Source of the DNA: Gemmatimonadales bacterium
GTDB taxonomy: Bacteria > Gemmatimonadota > Gemmatimonadetes > Longimicrobiales > Gaopeijiaceae
Length of the DNA stretch: 37,425 nt
Reading direction: 5' to 3'
NCBI GenBank assembly: GCA_007692605.1
Contig: REBS01000107.1
Location: forward strand, 1 to 37,425
This document shows, one piece after another, positions 15,467-23,611 of this stretch. The notes beneath the pieces were generated by a model that worked only from the letters and a program-made list of their open reading frames with translations, was not told where the DNA came from and did no database searches. Within the stretch, counting starts at the first letter, position 1. Each line of letters begins with the position of its first letter. Made by a program: the position numbers and the translations under genes.

Positions 15467-17221
15467 TTACTGACCGCGCTTTTCCTTCTTCTCGGCCACG
15501 ACGCGGCGATGGACCTCGGCGTTCTCTACCCAGGGCCGCCGCTCGAAGTAGGATTCGGTGATCTCGATGACCTTCGGGGTCAGCAGGATCACCGCAATCA
15601 GGTTCGGGATGATCACCAGCCCCAGGAAGATGTCACCGATCGTCCACGCAATGGACAGTGGTACCACCGCCCCCACGAAGTGCATTCCCACGAATACGAT
15701 CTTGTAGGGCAGCACCGCCTTCGGGCCGAACAGGTAGAAGGCACAGCGGTCCCCGTAGTAACTCCAGGCGATCGCCGTCGAAATCGCGAACAGGAGCACC
15801 GTCAGGAGGACGATGTAGTGTCCCCAGTCTCCCGGAAGTCCGCGGCGGAACGCGGCCATGGTCAGGGGAGCGGCGCTTTGTGGCGCGTTCCCGTAAAGCC
15901 TGGAGTAAGTCGTCCCGTCCGCCGCCTCTGCGCGGTTCTGGCCGGGCAGGATCGTTCCGGTGAACAGCTGCGTCTGTCCGGGATCCACCCAGAAGGTATC
16001 GACGGCCACTTCGTGCCAGGCCAACTGGCGGGTTCCCGGCCCGGTCACCGTCGCGACACCGGCCTCGACCTCGATCTGGTCAGGAGCGCTCACGAAGAAC
16101 TGGAAGGAGCCATCATCCTGCTCCAGCACGTAGCTCATGTGCCCACCGGTGAAGGTGAGTTCGGTGGGGAACCGATCGTCCCATGACGCGGTCATGATGA
16201 TCACGAGCGCCGTCATGGTGCAGATCACGATCGTGTCGATGAACGGCTCGAGGAGCGCCACGACACCTTCGGAGACGGGCTCATCGGTCTTTGCCGCGGC
16301 GTGGGCGATGGGTGCCGATCCCTGGCCGGCCTCGTTGGAGAAGAGACCGCGGCGGACGCCCCACATCATGGTGACCAGGAAGGCTCCCACCCCCGCGCCC
16401 GCAACGCCGGCCGACGGATTGAAGGCCTCGCTGAAGATCAGCGCGAAGGAGGGCAGGATCTGGTCGTAGTTCAACAGGATGATGAAGAGCGCCCCGGCCA
16501 CGTAGATCGAGGCCATGGCAGGCGCCAGAATTCCGGTAACCCGTCCGATCCGTGAAATCCCACCCACGATCACCAGCCCCACGATCGAGGCAGTGATCAA
16601 CCCGGTCAGCCACGGAGCGATCCCGAAGGTGTCGCGCATCGTGTCGGCCACGGTGTTCGCCTGCACCCCGTTGCCCGAAAGGAAGGCCGTGAACGCCAGA
16701 AGCGCCGCGAAGAACACCGCCATCGGCTTCCAGCTCTTCCCGAGGCCCCTCTCGATGTAGTACATCGGGCCTCCGGCAACGGTACCTTCCCAGACCGGCG
16801 CATCCGGGTCGCGTTCCTTAACATCGCGGTAATACTGAGCCAGCGTCACTTCGGAGAACTTCGTGGCCATCCCCAGCACCGCGGTCACCCACATCCAGAA
16901 GAGCGCACCGGGGCCTCCCCAGTGAATCGCGATCGCCACCCCGGCGATGTTACCGATCCCGACGGTCGCAGAGAGCGCCGTCGACAGAGCCTGGAAGTGG
17001 GAGACGTCGCCGGGCTCGTCGGGATCGTCGTACCGACCCGTCGCGACCGCGAACCCGTGACCCAGACGCCGAACCTGAATGAAGCCCAGGCGGAGAGTGA
17101 AGTAGACGCCTGCCCCGAGCAGGAAGATGACCACCAGGGGGATGGTCTCCTCACCGATGGGGATCCCGAAGCTCCAGACCGCATACTCGAGAACGTCGAT
17201 GACTGACTGTACAGCCTCCAT
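15467..17221 (-). CDS. Alanine:cation symporter (AGCS family) with a large extracytoplasmic insertion
   Basis: A sodium- or proton-coupled amino acid importer of the inner membrane. About ten to eleven transmembrane helices are seen. AGCS signatures include SATVGIGNIAGVAIAIHWGG, GGPMYYIERGLGK and GLFSNEAGQGSAPIAHAAA. At 584 residues it is over 100 longer than usual (about 450-480). The excess is a polar, beta-rich segment at about 347-451, between FIDTIVICTMTALVIIMTAS and the next helix (HYIVLLTVLLFAIST), where the family normally has a short loop outside the membrane. The cytoplasmic tail is charged and Lys/Arg-rich. GGAAGGG before the ATG supports the start. It stands alone, with no amino-acid metabolism gene next to it. 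Confidence 0.93.
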   Translation of the reverse strand: MEAVQSVIDVLEYAVWSFGIPIGEETIPLVVIFLLGAGVYFTLRLGFIQVRRLGHGFAVATGRYDDPDEPGDVSHFQALSTALSATVGIGNIAGVAIAIHWGGPGALFWMWVTAVLGMATKFSEVTLAQYYRDVKERDPDAPVWEGTVAGGPMYYIERGLGKSWKPMAVFFAALLAFTAFLSGNGVQANTVADTMRDTFGIAPWLTGLITASIVGLVIVGGISRIGRVTGILAPAMASIYVAGALFIILLNYDQILPSFALIFSEAFNPSAGVAGAGVGAFLVTMMWGVRRGLFSNEAGQGSAPIAHAAAKTDEPVSEGVVALLEPFIDTIVICTMTALVIIMTASWDDRFPTELTFTGGHMSYVLEQDDGSFQFFVSAPDQIEVEAGVATVTGPGTRQLAWHEVAVDTFWVDPGQTQLFTGTILPGQNRAEAADGTTYSRLYGNAPQSAAPLTMAAFRRGLPGDWGHYIVLLTVLLFAISTAIAWSYYGDRCAFYLFGPKAVLPYKIVFVGMHFVGAVVPLSIAWTIGDIFLGLVIIPNLIAVILLTPKVIEITESYFERRPWVENAEVHRRVVAEKKEKRGQ

Positions 17222-17457
17222 TGGCCCTTCCGTTGATTGCTGAGTTGGCGTTGATGGTCACGGCTCGGCACGACCCGCGGGTCGGACGCACTCCGGAATC
17301 AAAGACGTGGAAGAATGAGCCCCCGCCGCCCGGGAGGCAAGGCCGGCACCCCGGAACCCCGCCGCGCTCCGAGGGTCGACATCGGGTGACACCCGGAGGC
17401 GAGGGGCGGCCCTAACCCCCTCCCCCGAAACGAGTTCACGCATCACCAGAGAGGACT

Positions 17458-17901
17458 ATGTACGACGTCAGCATCTACCTGGCAGGCGAAATTCATTCCG
17501 ACTGGCGCGACCGCTTCCGTGCCGCCCTCGAGGAGCGAGGGGTGGAGGCCAGCTTTCTGGGCCCCCAGGAAGTGCACGAACGATCCGACGACATCGGCGA
17601 GGCCATTCTGGGGAAACAGCCGGACGACCGCTACCGCGATCTGATGGGCGCAAGCGTCAACACCCTTCGCACCCGGGTGCACATGCGGCACGCCGATCTC
17701 GCAGTGGCCTGTTTCACCGACCAGTATCGACAGTGGAACACCGCCTCGGACGCAGGCGCCGCGATCGCCGCGGGAATCCCGCTGATTCTGGTCCGGCCCG
17801 AAGAGTTCATTCACGCGCTGAAGGAACTGGACGCGCAGGCGGATCTCACCGTCGAAACGCTCGAGCAGGCGGCCGACGCGGTCGCGTACATTTTCGAGTA
17901 G
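17458..17901 (+). CDS. ytoQ: YtoQ family protein
   Basis: A 147-residue soluble protein that follows the Bacillus YtoQ pattern throughout. It has an N-terminal strand ending YLAGEIHSDWR, FLGPQEVHERSDDIGE, GKQPDDRYRD, DLAVACFTDQYRQWNTA with a following DAG, IPLILVRPEEF, and a C-terminal LTVETLEQAADAVAYIFE. The fold resembles nucleoside 2-deoxyribosyltransferases, but the family function is not established. GAGAGGAC directly before the ATG is the likely ribosome site. It is monocistronic and ends before a bidirectional terminator. Confidence 0.9.
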   Translation: MYDVSIYLAGEIHSDWRDRFRAALEERGVEASFLGPQEVHERSDDIGEAILGKQPDDRYRDLMGASVNTLRTRVHMRHADLAVACFTDQYRQWNTASDAGAAIAAGIPLILVRPEEFIHALKELDAQADLTVETLEQAADAVAYIFE

Positions 17902-18014
17902 CCGGGAGGCCGTGCCGCGGCGGGCACCATGCCGCGAAGGGCACACACCAATGGTCGCACTCGACACGAGCCGACCCGATACGGCGCATACGGCACTTGC
18001 GAACCCATACGACA

Positions 18015-18046
18015 AAGGCCCCGGCGGAGAAATCCGCCGGGGCCTT
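18015..18046. terminator. Bidirectional hairpin terminator between ytoQ and the desaturase gene
   Basis: The arms AAGGCCCCGGCGGA (18015-18028) and its exact complement (18033-18046) flank a GAAA tetraloop. The genes on both sides converge on it, and the A/T ends of the stem give short U-runs in either direction. Confidence 0.85.
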
Positions 18047-18104
18047 CATGTTGTGGGGACCTGGCCGGCGAGCGGTATGAGGCTCCCCGTCCGCCCGAAA
18101 CCGG

Positions 18105-19319
18105 TCAGGCGCCCTGAGGCTCCGCGGTTCCCAGCAGTCCGTGCGACAACCGCTCCACGATGATCTCCCGGGCCCGCTCGGCGATGTCGTCGAGCGAGGG
18201 GGAGTTCCGGTAGTGGTCCTCGAGCCTCACCTGCAGGTCCCGCTTGATCTCGTCGATCGAAGGGACGTGCGGCAGGTCCAGCTCCATCAGTTGGGCCACC
18301 GCCTCGTCCTTGCGCTTGGTGGCGCGCTGACGCAGCTCGTCGAGGCTCGGCTTGTGGTTCCAGGCCTCGCGCACCCGCGCCGCGATCGAATCCAGCGGAT
18401 ACGACTCCGCGACATCCTCGGCCATCTTCTCGATGACCTTGCGACCGAGACGCTGCTCGCCGAGCACGACCTCCTTGGGAGGCTCACGAAGATCCCACAC
18501 CAGTCCGAACCACGACATCACCTTCAGCACATAGTAGGAGATGTCGATCTCCCACCAGAAGAATCCCTGCCGGGTCGAGCTCTGGTAGTGGTGGTGGTTG
18601 TTGTGCCACCCCTCACCCAGAGTCAGGATCGCGAGCCACCAGTTGTTCCGGGAATCATCGGCGGTCACGTAACGCTTCTTGCCCACCACGTGAGCGAGCG
18701 AGTTGATCGAGAAGACCCCGTGGTACAGGATCACCGTGCTCAGGATGAAGCCCACGAAGAGCCCCGACCAGCCGGCGATCAGGTAGCAGGCGATCCCCAG
18801 CATCACCGCCGGGAAATACGCGTGCCGGTCCAGGAACCGCAGCTCGGGGTACTTGCTCAGATCCTTGACGGTGTCGTAGTCCGCCTCGTTCTTCTGCGGA
18901 GAGAAGATCCACCCCACATGCGAGAACCAGAACCCGGTGTGCTTGGGCGAATGCACGTCGAGGTGCGTGTCGGAGTGCCGGTGGTGGTGCCGATGGATTG
19001 CGCTCCACCAGAGCACGCCGCGCTGCGCCGACGTCTGACCCAGGAACGCCAGGAAGAACTGGAAGGCCCGGCTCGTCTTGTACGACCGGTGAGAGAAGTA
19101 CCGGTGGAAGCCGGCGGTCAACGCCCACATCCGAATCACGTACAGCGAAATACACAGGATCACCGAGGTGACGGTGAACCCGGTCCAGAACACCCCGAAC
19201 GCCGCCAGATGAACCAGGACGAAAGGGATGGCTGCGGGGTAGACGATATCGTTGTGCTCTTCGTCGTGATGGTGATGGTGCGCATCGGTGTGCGCCGTGG
19301 CCTGAGCCTCCGAACTCAC
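18105..19319 (-). CDS. Membrane fatty-acid desaturase (acyl-CoA delta-9 type) with C-terminal extension
   Basis: An integral di-iron desaturase that would introduce a double bond into saturated acyl chains to adjust membrane fluidity. It starts with GTG, with GGAGA about nine bases upstream. Three histidine boxes are intact: HRYFSH (72-77), HRHHHRHSD (109-117) and WHNNHHHYQ (238-246). Hydrophobic pairs at about 27-65 and 165-205 match the family. The usual enzyme ends near 300; here about 100 charged residues follow. They carry three related motifs: PSLDELRQRA (324), PSIDEIKRDL (353) and PSLDDIAERA (374). The N-terminus carries a natural run of five histidines (14-18) within an acidic stretch. 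The electron donor is not encoded nearby. Confidence 0.92.
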   Translation of the reverse strand: MSSEAQATAHTDAHHHHHDEEHNDIVYPAAIPFVLVHLAAFGVFWTGFTVTSVILCISLYVIRMWALTAGFHRYFSHRSYKTSRAFQFFLAFLGQTSAQRGVLWWSAIHRHHHRHSDTHLDVHSPKHTGFWFSHVGWIFSPQKNEADYDTVKDLSKYPELRFLDRHAYFPAVMLGIACYLIAGWSGLFVGFILSTVILYHGVFSINSLAHVVGKKRYVTADDSRNNWWLAILTLGEGWHNNHHHYQSSTRQGFFWWEIDISYYVLKVMSWFGLVWDLREPPKEVVLGEQRLGRKVIEKMAEDVAESYPLDSIAARVREAWNHKPSLDELRQRATKRKDEAVAQLMELDLPHVPSIDEIKRDLQVRLEDHYRNSPSLDDIAERAREIIVERLSHGLLGTAEPQGA

Positions 19320-19453
19320 GATGAATTCTCCTGATTTCCGGGGAGTTGCTTCGAATGATCATGGGGCGGCGGCAGACCTCGGGTCCGCTGTCGCCCCCCT
19401 CCCGGCCTCATTGCCGGGCAGAGTGCTGCGTGTATCGGCATGCGCCTACCGGC

Positions 19454-19669
19454 CTACTTGTACCGGTAGGTGATCCGTCCCCGCGTGAGATCGTACGGGG
19501 ACATCTCGACCTTCACCCGGTCGCCTTCCAGCACCCGGATGTAGAACTTGCGCATCTTGCCCGACAGGTACGTCAGGATGTTGTGCCCATTCTCGAGCTC
19601 CACCCTGAAATTCGCGTTCGGAAGGACTTCGGTTACCGTTCCTTCCACCTCGATTGCGTCGTTCGCCAC
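19454..19669 (-). CDS. infA: Translation initiation factor IF-1
   Basis: A 71-residue OB-fold protein that binds the ribosomal A site with IF-2 and IF-3 during initiation. The sequence is a near-consensus IF-1: [20 protein letters not shown], then [20 protein letters not shown] and [16 protein letters not shown] at the end. The start is GTG, with CAGGAG seven bases upstream. It stands alone, not in a ribosomal protein cluster, with a less GC-rich region upstream. Confidence 0.98.
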   Translation of the reverse strand: MANDAIEVEGTVTEVLPNANFRVELENGHNILTYLSGKMRKFYIRVLEGDRVKVEMSPYDLTRGRITYRYK

Positions 19670-19724
19670 AAACTACTCCTGTTTCTCTGCTCTACAAGTC
19701 TCTCGGGGCAGACACCCCGGAGCT

Positions 19725-19800
19725 CTACCTTATACACCTCAGCTTGATAAGTTATCCTAATCGCAAGCGCAAGTACACAACCAGCGGTCACTGTGGACCC
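19725..19800. promoter_or_regulatory. A+T-richer divergent promoter region between infA and the Cys-rich gene
   Basis: This stretch is the most A+T-rich of its neighbourhood. On the minus strand TTGCGC and TATCAA are 17 bases apart, and TATAAG lies further down, either of which could serve infA. On the plus strand TTGATA near 19743 could belong to the small gene. None of the matches is strong. Confidence 0.35.
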
Positions 19801-19815
19801 AGGGAGTCAGCTGAA

Positions 19816-20088
19816 ATGAAGATGTGGATGGTCGTAGCGTTGATCCTCGCGATGGTCGGATTCATGGGGATCGTGGTCTGGTCCACCCTGCAGGGCGCCG
19901 AAGTGGAATGCGTCGTCTGCATGGAGTTCCGGGGCGAGGAAGTCTGCCGTGCCGGCCGAGGCGCAGACGAACTCGAGGCCCGACAGGCCGCGCAGGAGAG
20001 CGTCTGCGGAGGAAACGTCTCGGGCATGGCCGAGATCATCCAGTGCCGCAACGCCCAGCCGCTCAGCACCCAGTGCTCGGCTCCCTGA
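19816..20088 (+). CDS. Small membrane-anchored cysteine-rich protein, unknown function
   Basis: A 90-residue protein with one N-terminal hydrophobic helix (about 4-24) and a short outer domain with six cysteines (C32, C35, C44, C64, C77, C87), two as CVVC. With an uncleaved anchor the cysteine domain would lie on the periplasmic side and could form disulphides or bind a metal. GGGAG nine bases before the ATG at 19816 supports this start over longer upstream frames. Its last 26 bases overlap the 3' end of the phosphatidylserine decarboxylase gene on the other strand. I do not recognise a family. Confidence 0.65.
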   Translation: MKMWMVVALILAMVGFMGIVVWSTLQGAEVECVVCMEFRGEEVCRAGRGADELEARQAAQESVCGGNVSGMAEIIQCRNAQPLSTQCSAP

Positions 20089-20992
20089 CCTCGAGACGCG
20101 GCTCCATGAGGGCCTGACCCATCCGGATCTCCTCTCCGGGTAGGACGTTCGGGGCAAAGGTGCGCTCCCATTCCGGCCCGAAGATCAGGACCACCGTCGA
20201 GCCGAGGTGAAAGGCCGCGAGCTCCTCGCCGCGCTCCAGAGCGATCGGAGGGGAGTAGTCCCGGCGCTCGACCCCGGCCCCGGGCCCCCGTCCGCCACGG
20301 TTCGTGGCCCCATCGGCCCAGGCCGGCTCGAAGGTCGTCGAGATCCGCCCGACGTTGAAGGCCCCCACCGCCACCAGCGCCAGTGGCCCGCCCTCGGCTT
20401 CCATCTGCACCACCAGTCGCTCGTTCGTCACGAACAGTCCGTCTTCGGAGCGTACCGCGGCGTCATTGACCGGGAGCAGTCCCCCGGGCACGCTCACCGC
20501 GCCGGTGACCTCGGCCCCCACCGGAACGTGGATCCGGTGGTAGTGACGGGGACTCAGGTAGATCGTCAGGAATCGGCCTCCCTCCCACCAGAACTCCCCG
20601 CGGTCGCCGCCGTCCAGCCCCGCGAGCAGCTTCATCACGGAGTAGCGCATCCCCTTGGCCTGCAACGCCGAGTCCCCATCGATCGTCCCGATCGCGCCGA
20701 CCACCCCGTCGACCGGGCTTCCGGGGAGCCCCTCGGGCTCGTCCCAGACCCGCGCCCCGGCGCGCAGTCGGCGCACGAAGAACGCTCCGACCGACGGGTA
20801 GCTTTCGGGCGGCGCCTCGGCCTCGTCCACCCGGATCCCCGCCAGCTTCGCGAACCCTCCGATCACCGGAGTCCGAAGCGGCGCGGGGACGGGGATCCCC
20901 GCCAGTCGCCCCGTGATCCGGCTGATCAGTCCCTGGGGCAGCCGGCGAATCAGCCCGAGAATCGCACGCCAGTGCAGCGAAACCCGGTTCAC
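20063..20992 (-). CDS. psd: Phosphatidylserine decarboxylase, E. coli type
   Basis: This enzyme converts phosphatidylserine to phosphatidylethanolamine at the inner membrane. The 309-residue proenzyme has GSPVDGVVGAIG (Asp95), LQAKGMRYS, FLTIYLSPRHYHRIHVP (catalytic His about 152), and the self-cleavage site LGST at 263-266. Cleavage before Ser265 yields the pyruvoyl cofactor and a small alpha subunit of about 45 residues. All triad residues are present. The order and spacing match E. coli Psd rather than the shorter type II enzymes. Its ATG overlaps the stop of the DJ-1/PfpI gene (ATGA). A phosphatidylserine synthase gene is not in the window. Confidence 0.94.
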   Translation of the reverse strand: MNRVSLHWRAILGLIRRLPQGLISRITGRLAGIPVPAPLRTPVIGGFAKLAGIRVDEAEAPPESYPSVGAFFVRRLRAGARVWDEPEGLPGSPVDGVVGAIGTIDGDSALQAKGMRYSVMKLLAGLDGGDRGEFWWEGGRFLTIYLSPRHYHRIHVPVGAEVTGAVSVPGGLLPVNDAAVRSEDGLFVTNERLVVQMEAEGGPLALVAVGAFNVGRISTTFEPAWADGATNRGGRGPGAGVERRDYSPPIALERGEELAAFHLGSTVVLIFGPEWERTFAPNVLPGEEIRMGQALMEPRLEVREPSTGC

Positions 20993-21705
20993 TCGTCTTC
21001 CCCCACCTCGTCATTGGCGTTGAACCGTCCCGTCGAGTACTCCATGTACCGGGCGGTCTCCCGCATCACCTGCGCTCCGAGCATCCGTTCGACCAGATGC
21101 AGCGCCGCGTCGATGCCCGCCGACACCCCGGCCGCGGTGACCACCCGCCCGTTGTCGACCCACCGGGGCCCCTCGACCACCGCCACCTCGGGAACCGCCG
21201 CACGAAGCCGATCGACCGCCCCGTGCCACGTCGTGGCGCCCATATCGTCTTCCAGGAGCCCGGCCGCGGCCAGGACCAGCGCCCCCGTACAGACCGACAG
21301 GACGACCTCGGCCTCACGGCCGACGCGCCCGACCGCACGAATCAGCTCGACATCGGCGATCGCGGTCTCGGACGCTCCGCCCGGAACCACGAGGACCCGG
21401 GGAGGCCTTCCCTCGCCCAGAATCCCCTCGGGCTCGACGGTCAGGAATCCCTGGCTCCGGATGCGTCCGGGCCGTGCCGCCACCGTCCGGACTCGAAACG
21501 CCCGGCCCTCGTCGGCGCAGGCGAAGACCTGCCCCGGGCCCGCAAAGTCGAGGAGCTCGACCCCATCCCACAGGACCACCTGGACCTCGGATGGGGTGCC
21601 GGACGATGGGTCGGGGTGGGCGCCGGACGACGGGTCGGACGATGGGTCGGGTTCGACCCCGGACGACGGGTCGGAGTGCGCGTCAGATGCTGGCGTGGAA
21701 GTCAT
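20989..21705 (-). CDS. DJ-1/PfpI family protein (isonitrile hydratase-like)
   Basis: A class I amidotransferase-fold protein of 238 residues. The fold starts at about residue 41 (VQVVLWDGVELLDFAGPGQVF). It has VLVVPGG and the nucleophile elbow SVCTGALVLAAAGLL with Cys139, followed by ATTWHG at about 157-162, as in isonitrile hydratases and AraC-type GlxA-like domains. No helix-turn-helix follows, so it is not an AraC-type regulator. The first 40 residues are a repetitive DPSSG-rich tail encoded by a tandem repeat, and may or may not be translated; no Shine-Dalgarno precedes the ATG at 21705. It is co-translated with psd through ATGA. Its substrate is unknown. Confidence 0.88.
   Translation of the reverse strand: MTSTPASDAHSDPSSGVEPDPSSDPSSGAHPDPSSGTPSEVQVVLWDGVELLDFAGPGQVFACADEGRAFRVRTVAARPGRIRSQGFLTVEPEGILGEGRPPRVLVVPGGASETAIADVELIRAVGRVGREAEVVLSVCTGALVLAAAGLLEDDMGATTWHGAVDRLRAAVPEVAVVEGPRWVDNGRVVTAAGVSAGIDAALHLVERMLGAQVMRETARYMEYSTGRFNANDEVGEDE
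21599..21674. repeat. Short tandem repeats coding DPSSG in the DJ-1-family gene
   Basis: Four copies of GACGAYGGGTCGG occur here, three of them extended to CCGGACGAYGGGTCGG. Spacers are about 0-10 bases and the frame is kept throughout. Such short repeats can change copy number by slippage. Confidence 0.75.
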
Positions 21706-21902
21706 GGGCGCTCGAGCGGGCAGGAGATCATGGTGCGTGTGAGGTCGGGGGCGCGCGGAGACCGCACCGGGGCGGCCCCCTTAATCTCACCCCGGAGCCC
21801 TCTCGAATCCACCCGTCCCCGAGCCCGTGGATCCATCAGGCCGGGGCTCGGTATCTTCTGAGAGCCAAACTCATCGTCCCCCTCTCGACCCGGCCTGCCT
21901 TC

Positions 21903-23546
21903 ATGCGTCCCACGCTGCCCCACCTCCACGCGCCCGGCAGCGCGCTCCGGACCCTGGGAACCTTACTGATCCTGGTGGCGGTCGCTCTGCCGGCCTGTTC
22001 CCCGGCGACACCGGCCACACACCCGGTACCCGAACGGGCGCAGAGCTTCCAGATCCTGCACACGAACGACTTCCATGGTCGCATCCTCCCTCAGGTCATC
22101 GGAGAGGACACCCTGGGAGGATCGGCGGTTCTGGCCGCCCACTTCGATTCGCTGCGGGCCCAGGTCGACGGCCCCACCTTCCTCCTCTCCGGAGGCGACG
22201 TCATGCAGGGCACGGCAGTCTCCAACCTGAGCTGGGGACGGGCCTCGATCGCGCTCTACAATCACAAGGGGTACGACGCCGCGGCGCTCGGGAACCACGA
22301 GTTCGACTGGGGCCTCGACACCCTCCGGGCGCGGGTCGCCGAAAGCGAGTTCGTCTGGCTTGCCGCCAACATCGTCGAACACCCCGAGGGCACTCGCCCC
22401 GACTGGATCCGCCCCTGGGTGATCCTGGAAGGGGGAGGCCTGCGGGTGGGCGTGGTCGGTGTGGCCCTGGCCATGACCCCCGAGATCGTGATGGCCGGGC
22501 GCACCGAGGGGCTGGAATTCCTGCCGGAGGCGCCCGCAATCGACCAGGCCGTTCGGGAGCTGCGTGCCGAGGGCGTCGACGCGGTGATCGTGACGGGCCA
22601 TGTAGGCGCGATCTGCGAAGAGCCCGGCGAGGCCCCCGAGGAGCTCTCGTCCGGATGCCGAGGCGGTCTGATCGAGATCGTCGAGGCCATGACCGAGCCC
22701 GTCGACCTCTTCGTGGGCGGGCACACCCACCTGCGCAACCTGACCGACGTCGCAGGCGTCCCGATCGTGCAGACGCCCGCCTACTCCGGGGGCATCAGCG
22801 TGACCCGCTTCAACGTGGGGGCGCGGGTCGGGGCCACCACCGAGCCCTCGGACCGACCCACCCTTGTGCACCGCTCGATCCGCGAGCCCTGGGCCCGACT
22901 CGTCGACCCGGATACGGCGGTGGCCCGAATGGTCGAGGAGTGGACGGTCGAGATCCGGCCGATCCTCGAAGAGCCCGTGGCCACTCTCGGCCAACCCTTC
23001 TCGAACGAGGAACGGGCCCCGCGTGAGAACCCGGCCGGTAACCTTCTGGCCGACGCACAGCGCTGGGCCACCGGGGCCGACGTCGGGATCGTGAACAACG
23101 GATCGCTCCGGCGAAGCCTCCCCGAAGGTGAGGTCAGCTACGAGATCCTCTACGAATTCCAGCCCTTCCAGAATGAACTCGTACTCCTGCACATGGATGG
23201 CGCGCTCCTGCGGGATGTCCTCGAGTTCGGCCTCGACGCCGGCGGCAACCCCTGGACGCACATCTCGGGAGTGCAGGTGCGCTACGATCCCGCGGCCGCG
23301 CAGGGGGAACGGATCCGGGAGATCCGACTCGATGACGGGCGCGTCGTCGCTCCCGACGATCGGATTCGACTGGGAACCACGGAGTTTCTGGCCACCGCAG
23401 GCGACGGGTACGAACTCCTCCTCGAGGCCGACATGGAGCGCACCGGAGTGGTCGATGTCGATGGGCTGCGCGACTACCTCGCGACCCTCCCGTCGCCGAT
23501 CCAGCCCCCCGAGCTAGGACGGTGGAACCCCGCGGGCGAGCAGTGA
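21903..23546 (+). CDS. Lipoprotein 5'-nucleotidase / cyclic phosphodiesterase family
   Basis: A 547-residue exported metallophosphoesterase that probably releases phosphate from extracellular nucleotides or related esters. A signal peptide ends in the lipobox LPAC (Cys32). The metallophosphatase domain shows all binuclear-site motifs: HTNDFHGR (53-60), SGGDVMQG, LGNHEFDWG, VTGHVGAI and VGGHTHLRN. The C-terminal 5'-nucleotidase substrate domain begins near residue 360, with NNGSLRRSLPEG and FQPFQNELVLLHMDG. Upstream in-frame sequence to 21474 is the antisense of the DJ-1 gene and is not part of it. No good Shine-Dalgarno is visible at 21903. It diverges from the DJ-1-psd pair across 197 bases. 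Confidence 0.92.
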   Translation: MRPTLPHLHAPGSALRTLGTLLILVAVALPACSPATPATHPVPERAQSFQILHTNDFHGRILPQVIGEDTLGGSAVLAAHFDSLRAQVDGPTFLLSGGDVMQGTAVSNLSWGRASIALYNHKGYDAAALGNHEFDWGLDTLRARVAESEFVWLAANIVEHPEGTRPDWIRPWVILEGGGLRVGVVGVALAMTPEIVMAGRTEGLEFLPEAPAIDQAVRELRAEGVDAVIVTGHVGAICEEPGEAPEELSSGCRGGLIEIVEAMTEPVDLFVGGHTHLRNLTDVAGVPIVQTPAYSGGISVTRFNVGARVGATTEPSDRPTLVHRSIREPWARLVDPDTAVARMVEEWTVEIRPILEEPVATLGQPFSNEERAPRENPAGNLLADAQRWATGADVGIVNNGSLRRSLPEGEVSYEILYEFQPFQNELVLLHMDGALLRDVLEFGLDAGGNPWTHISGVQVRYDPAAAQGERIREIRLDDGRVVAPDDRIRLGTTEFLATAGDGYELLLEADMERTGVVDVDGLRDYLATLPSPIQPPELGRWNPAGEQ

Positions 23547-23611
23547 ACATGTAACCCGGCCGGGTGGCGGCGGGTGAGCGGCTCGGCCAGTCGGCCGGGT
23601 GAGCGGATCCG

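Noticed and set aside
23547-23611. Terminator between the 5'-nucleotidase and beta-CASP genes
   Set aside because: There is a 12-base palindrome (ACCCGGCCGGGT) and a short CGGCC/GGCCG pair, but no loop plus T-run typical of intrinsic terminators.
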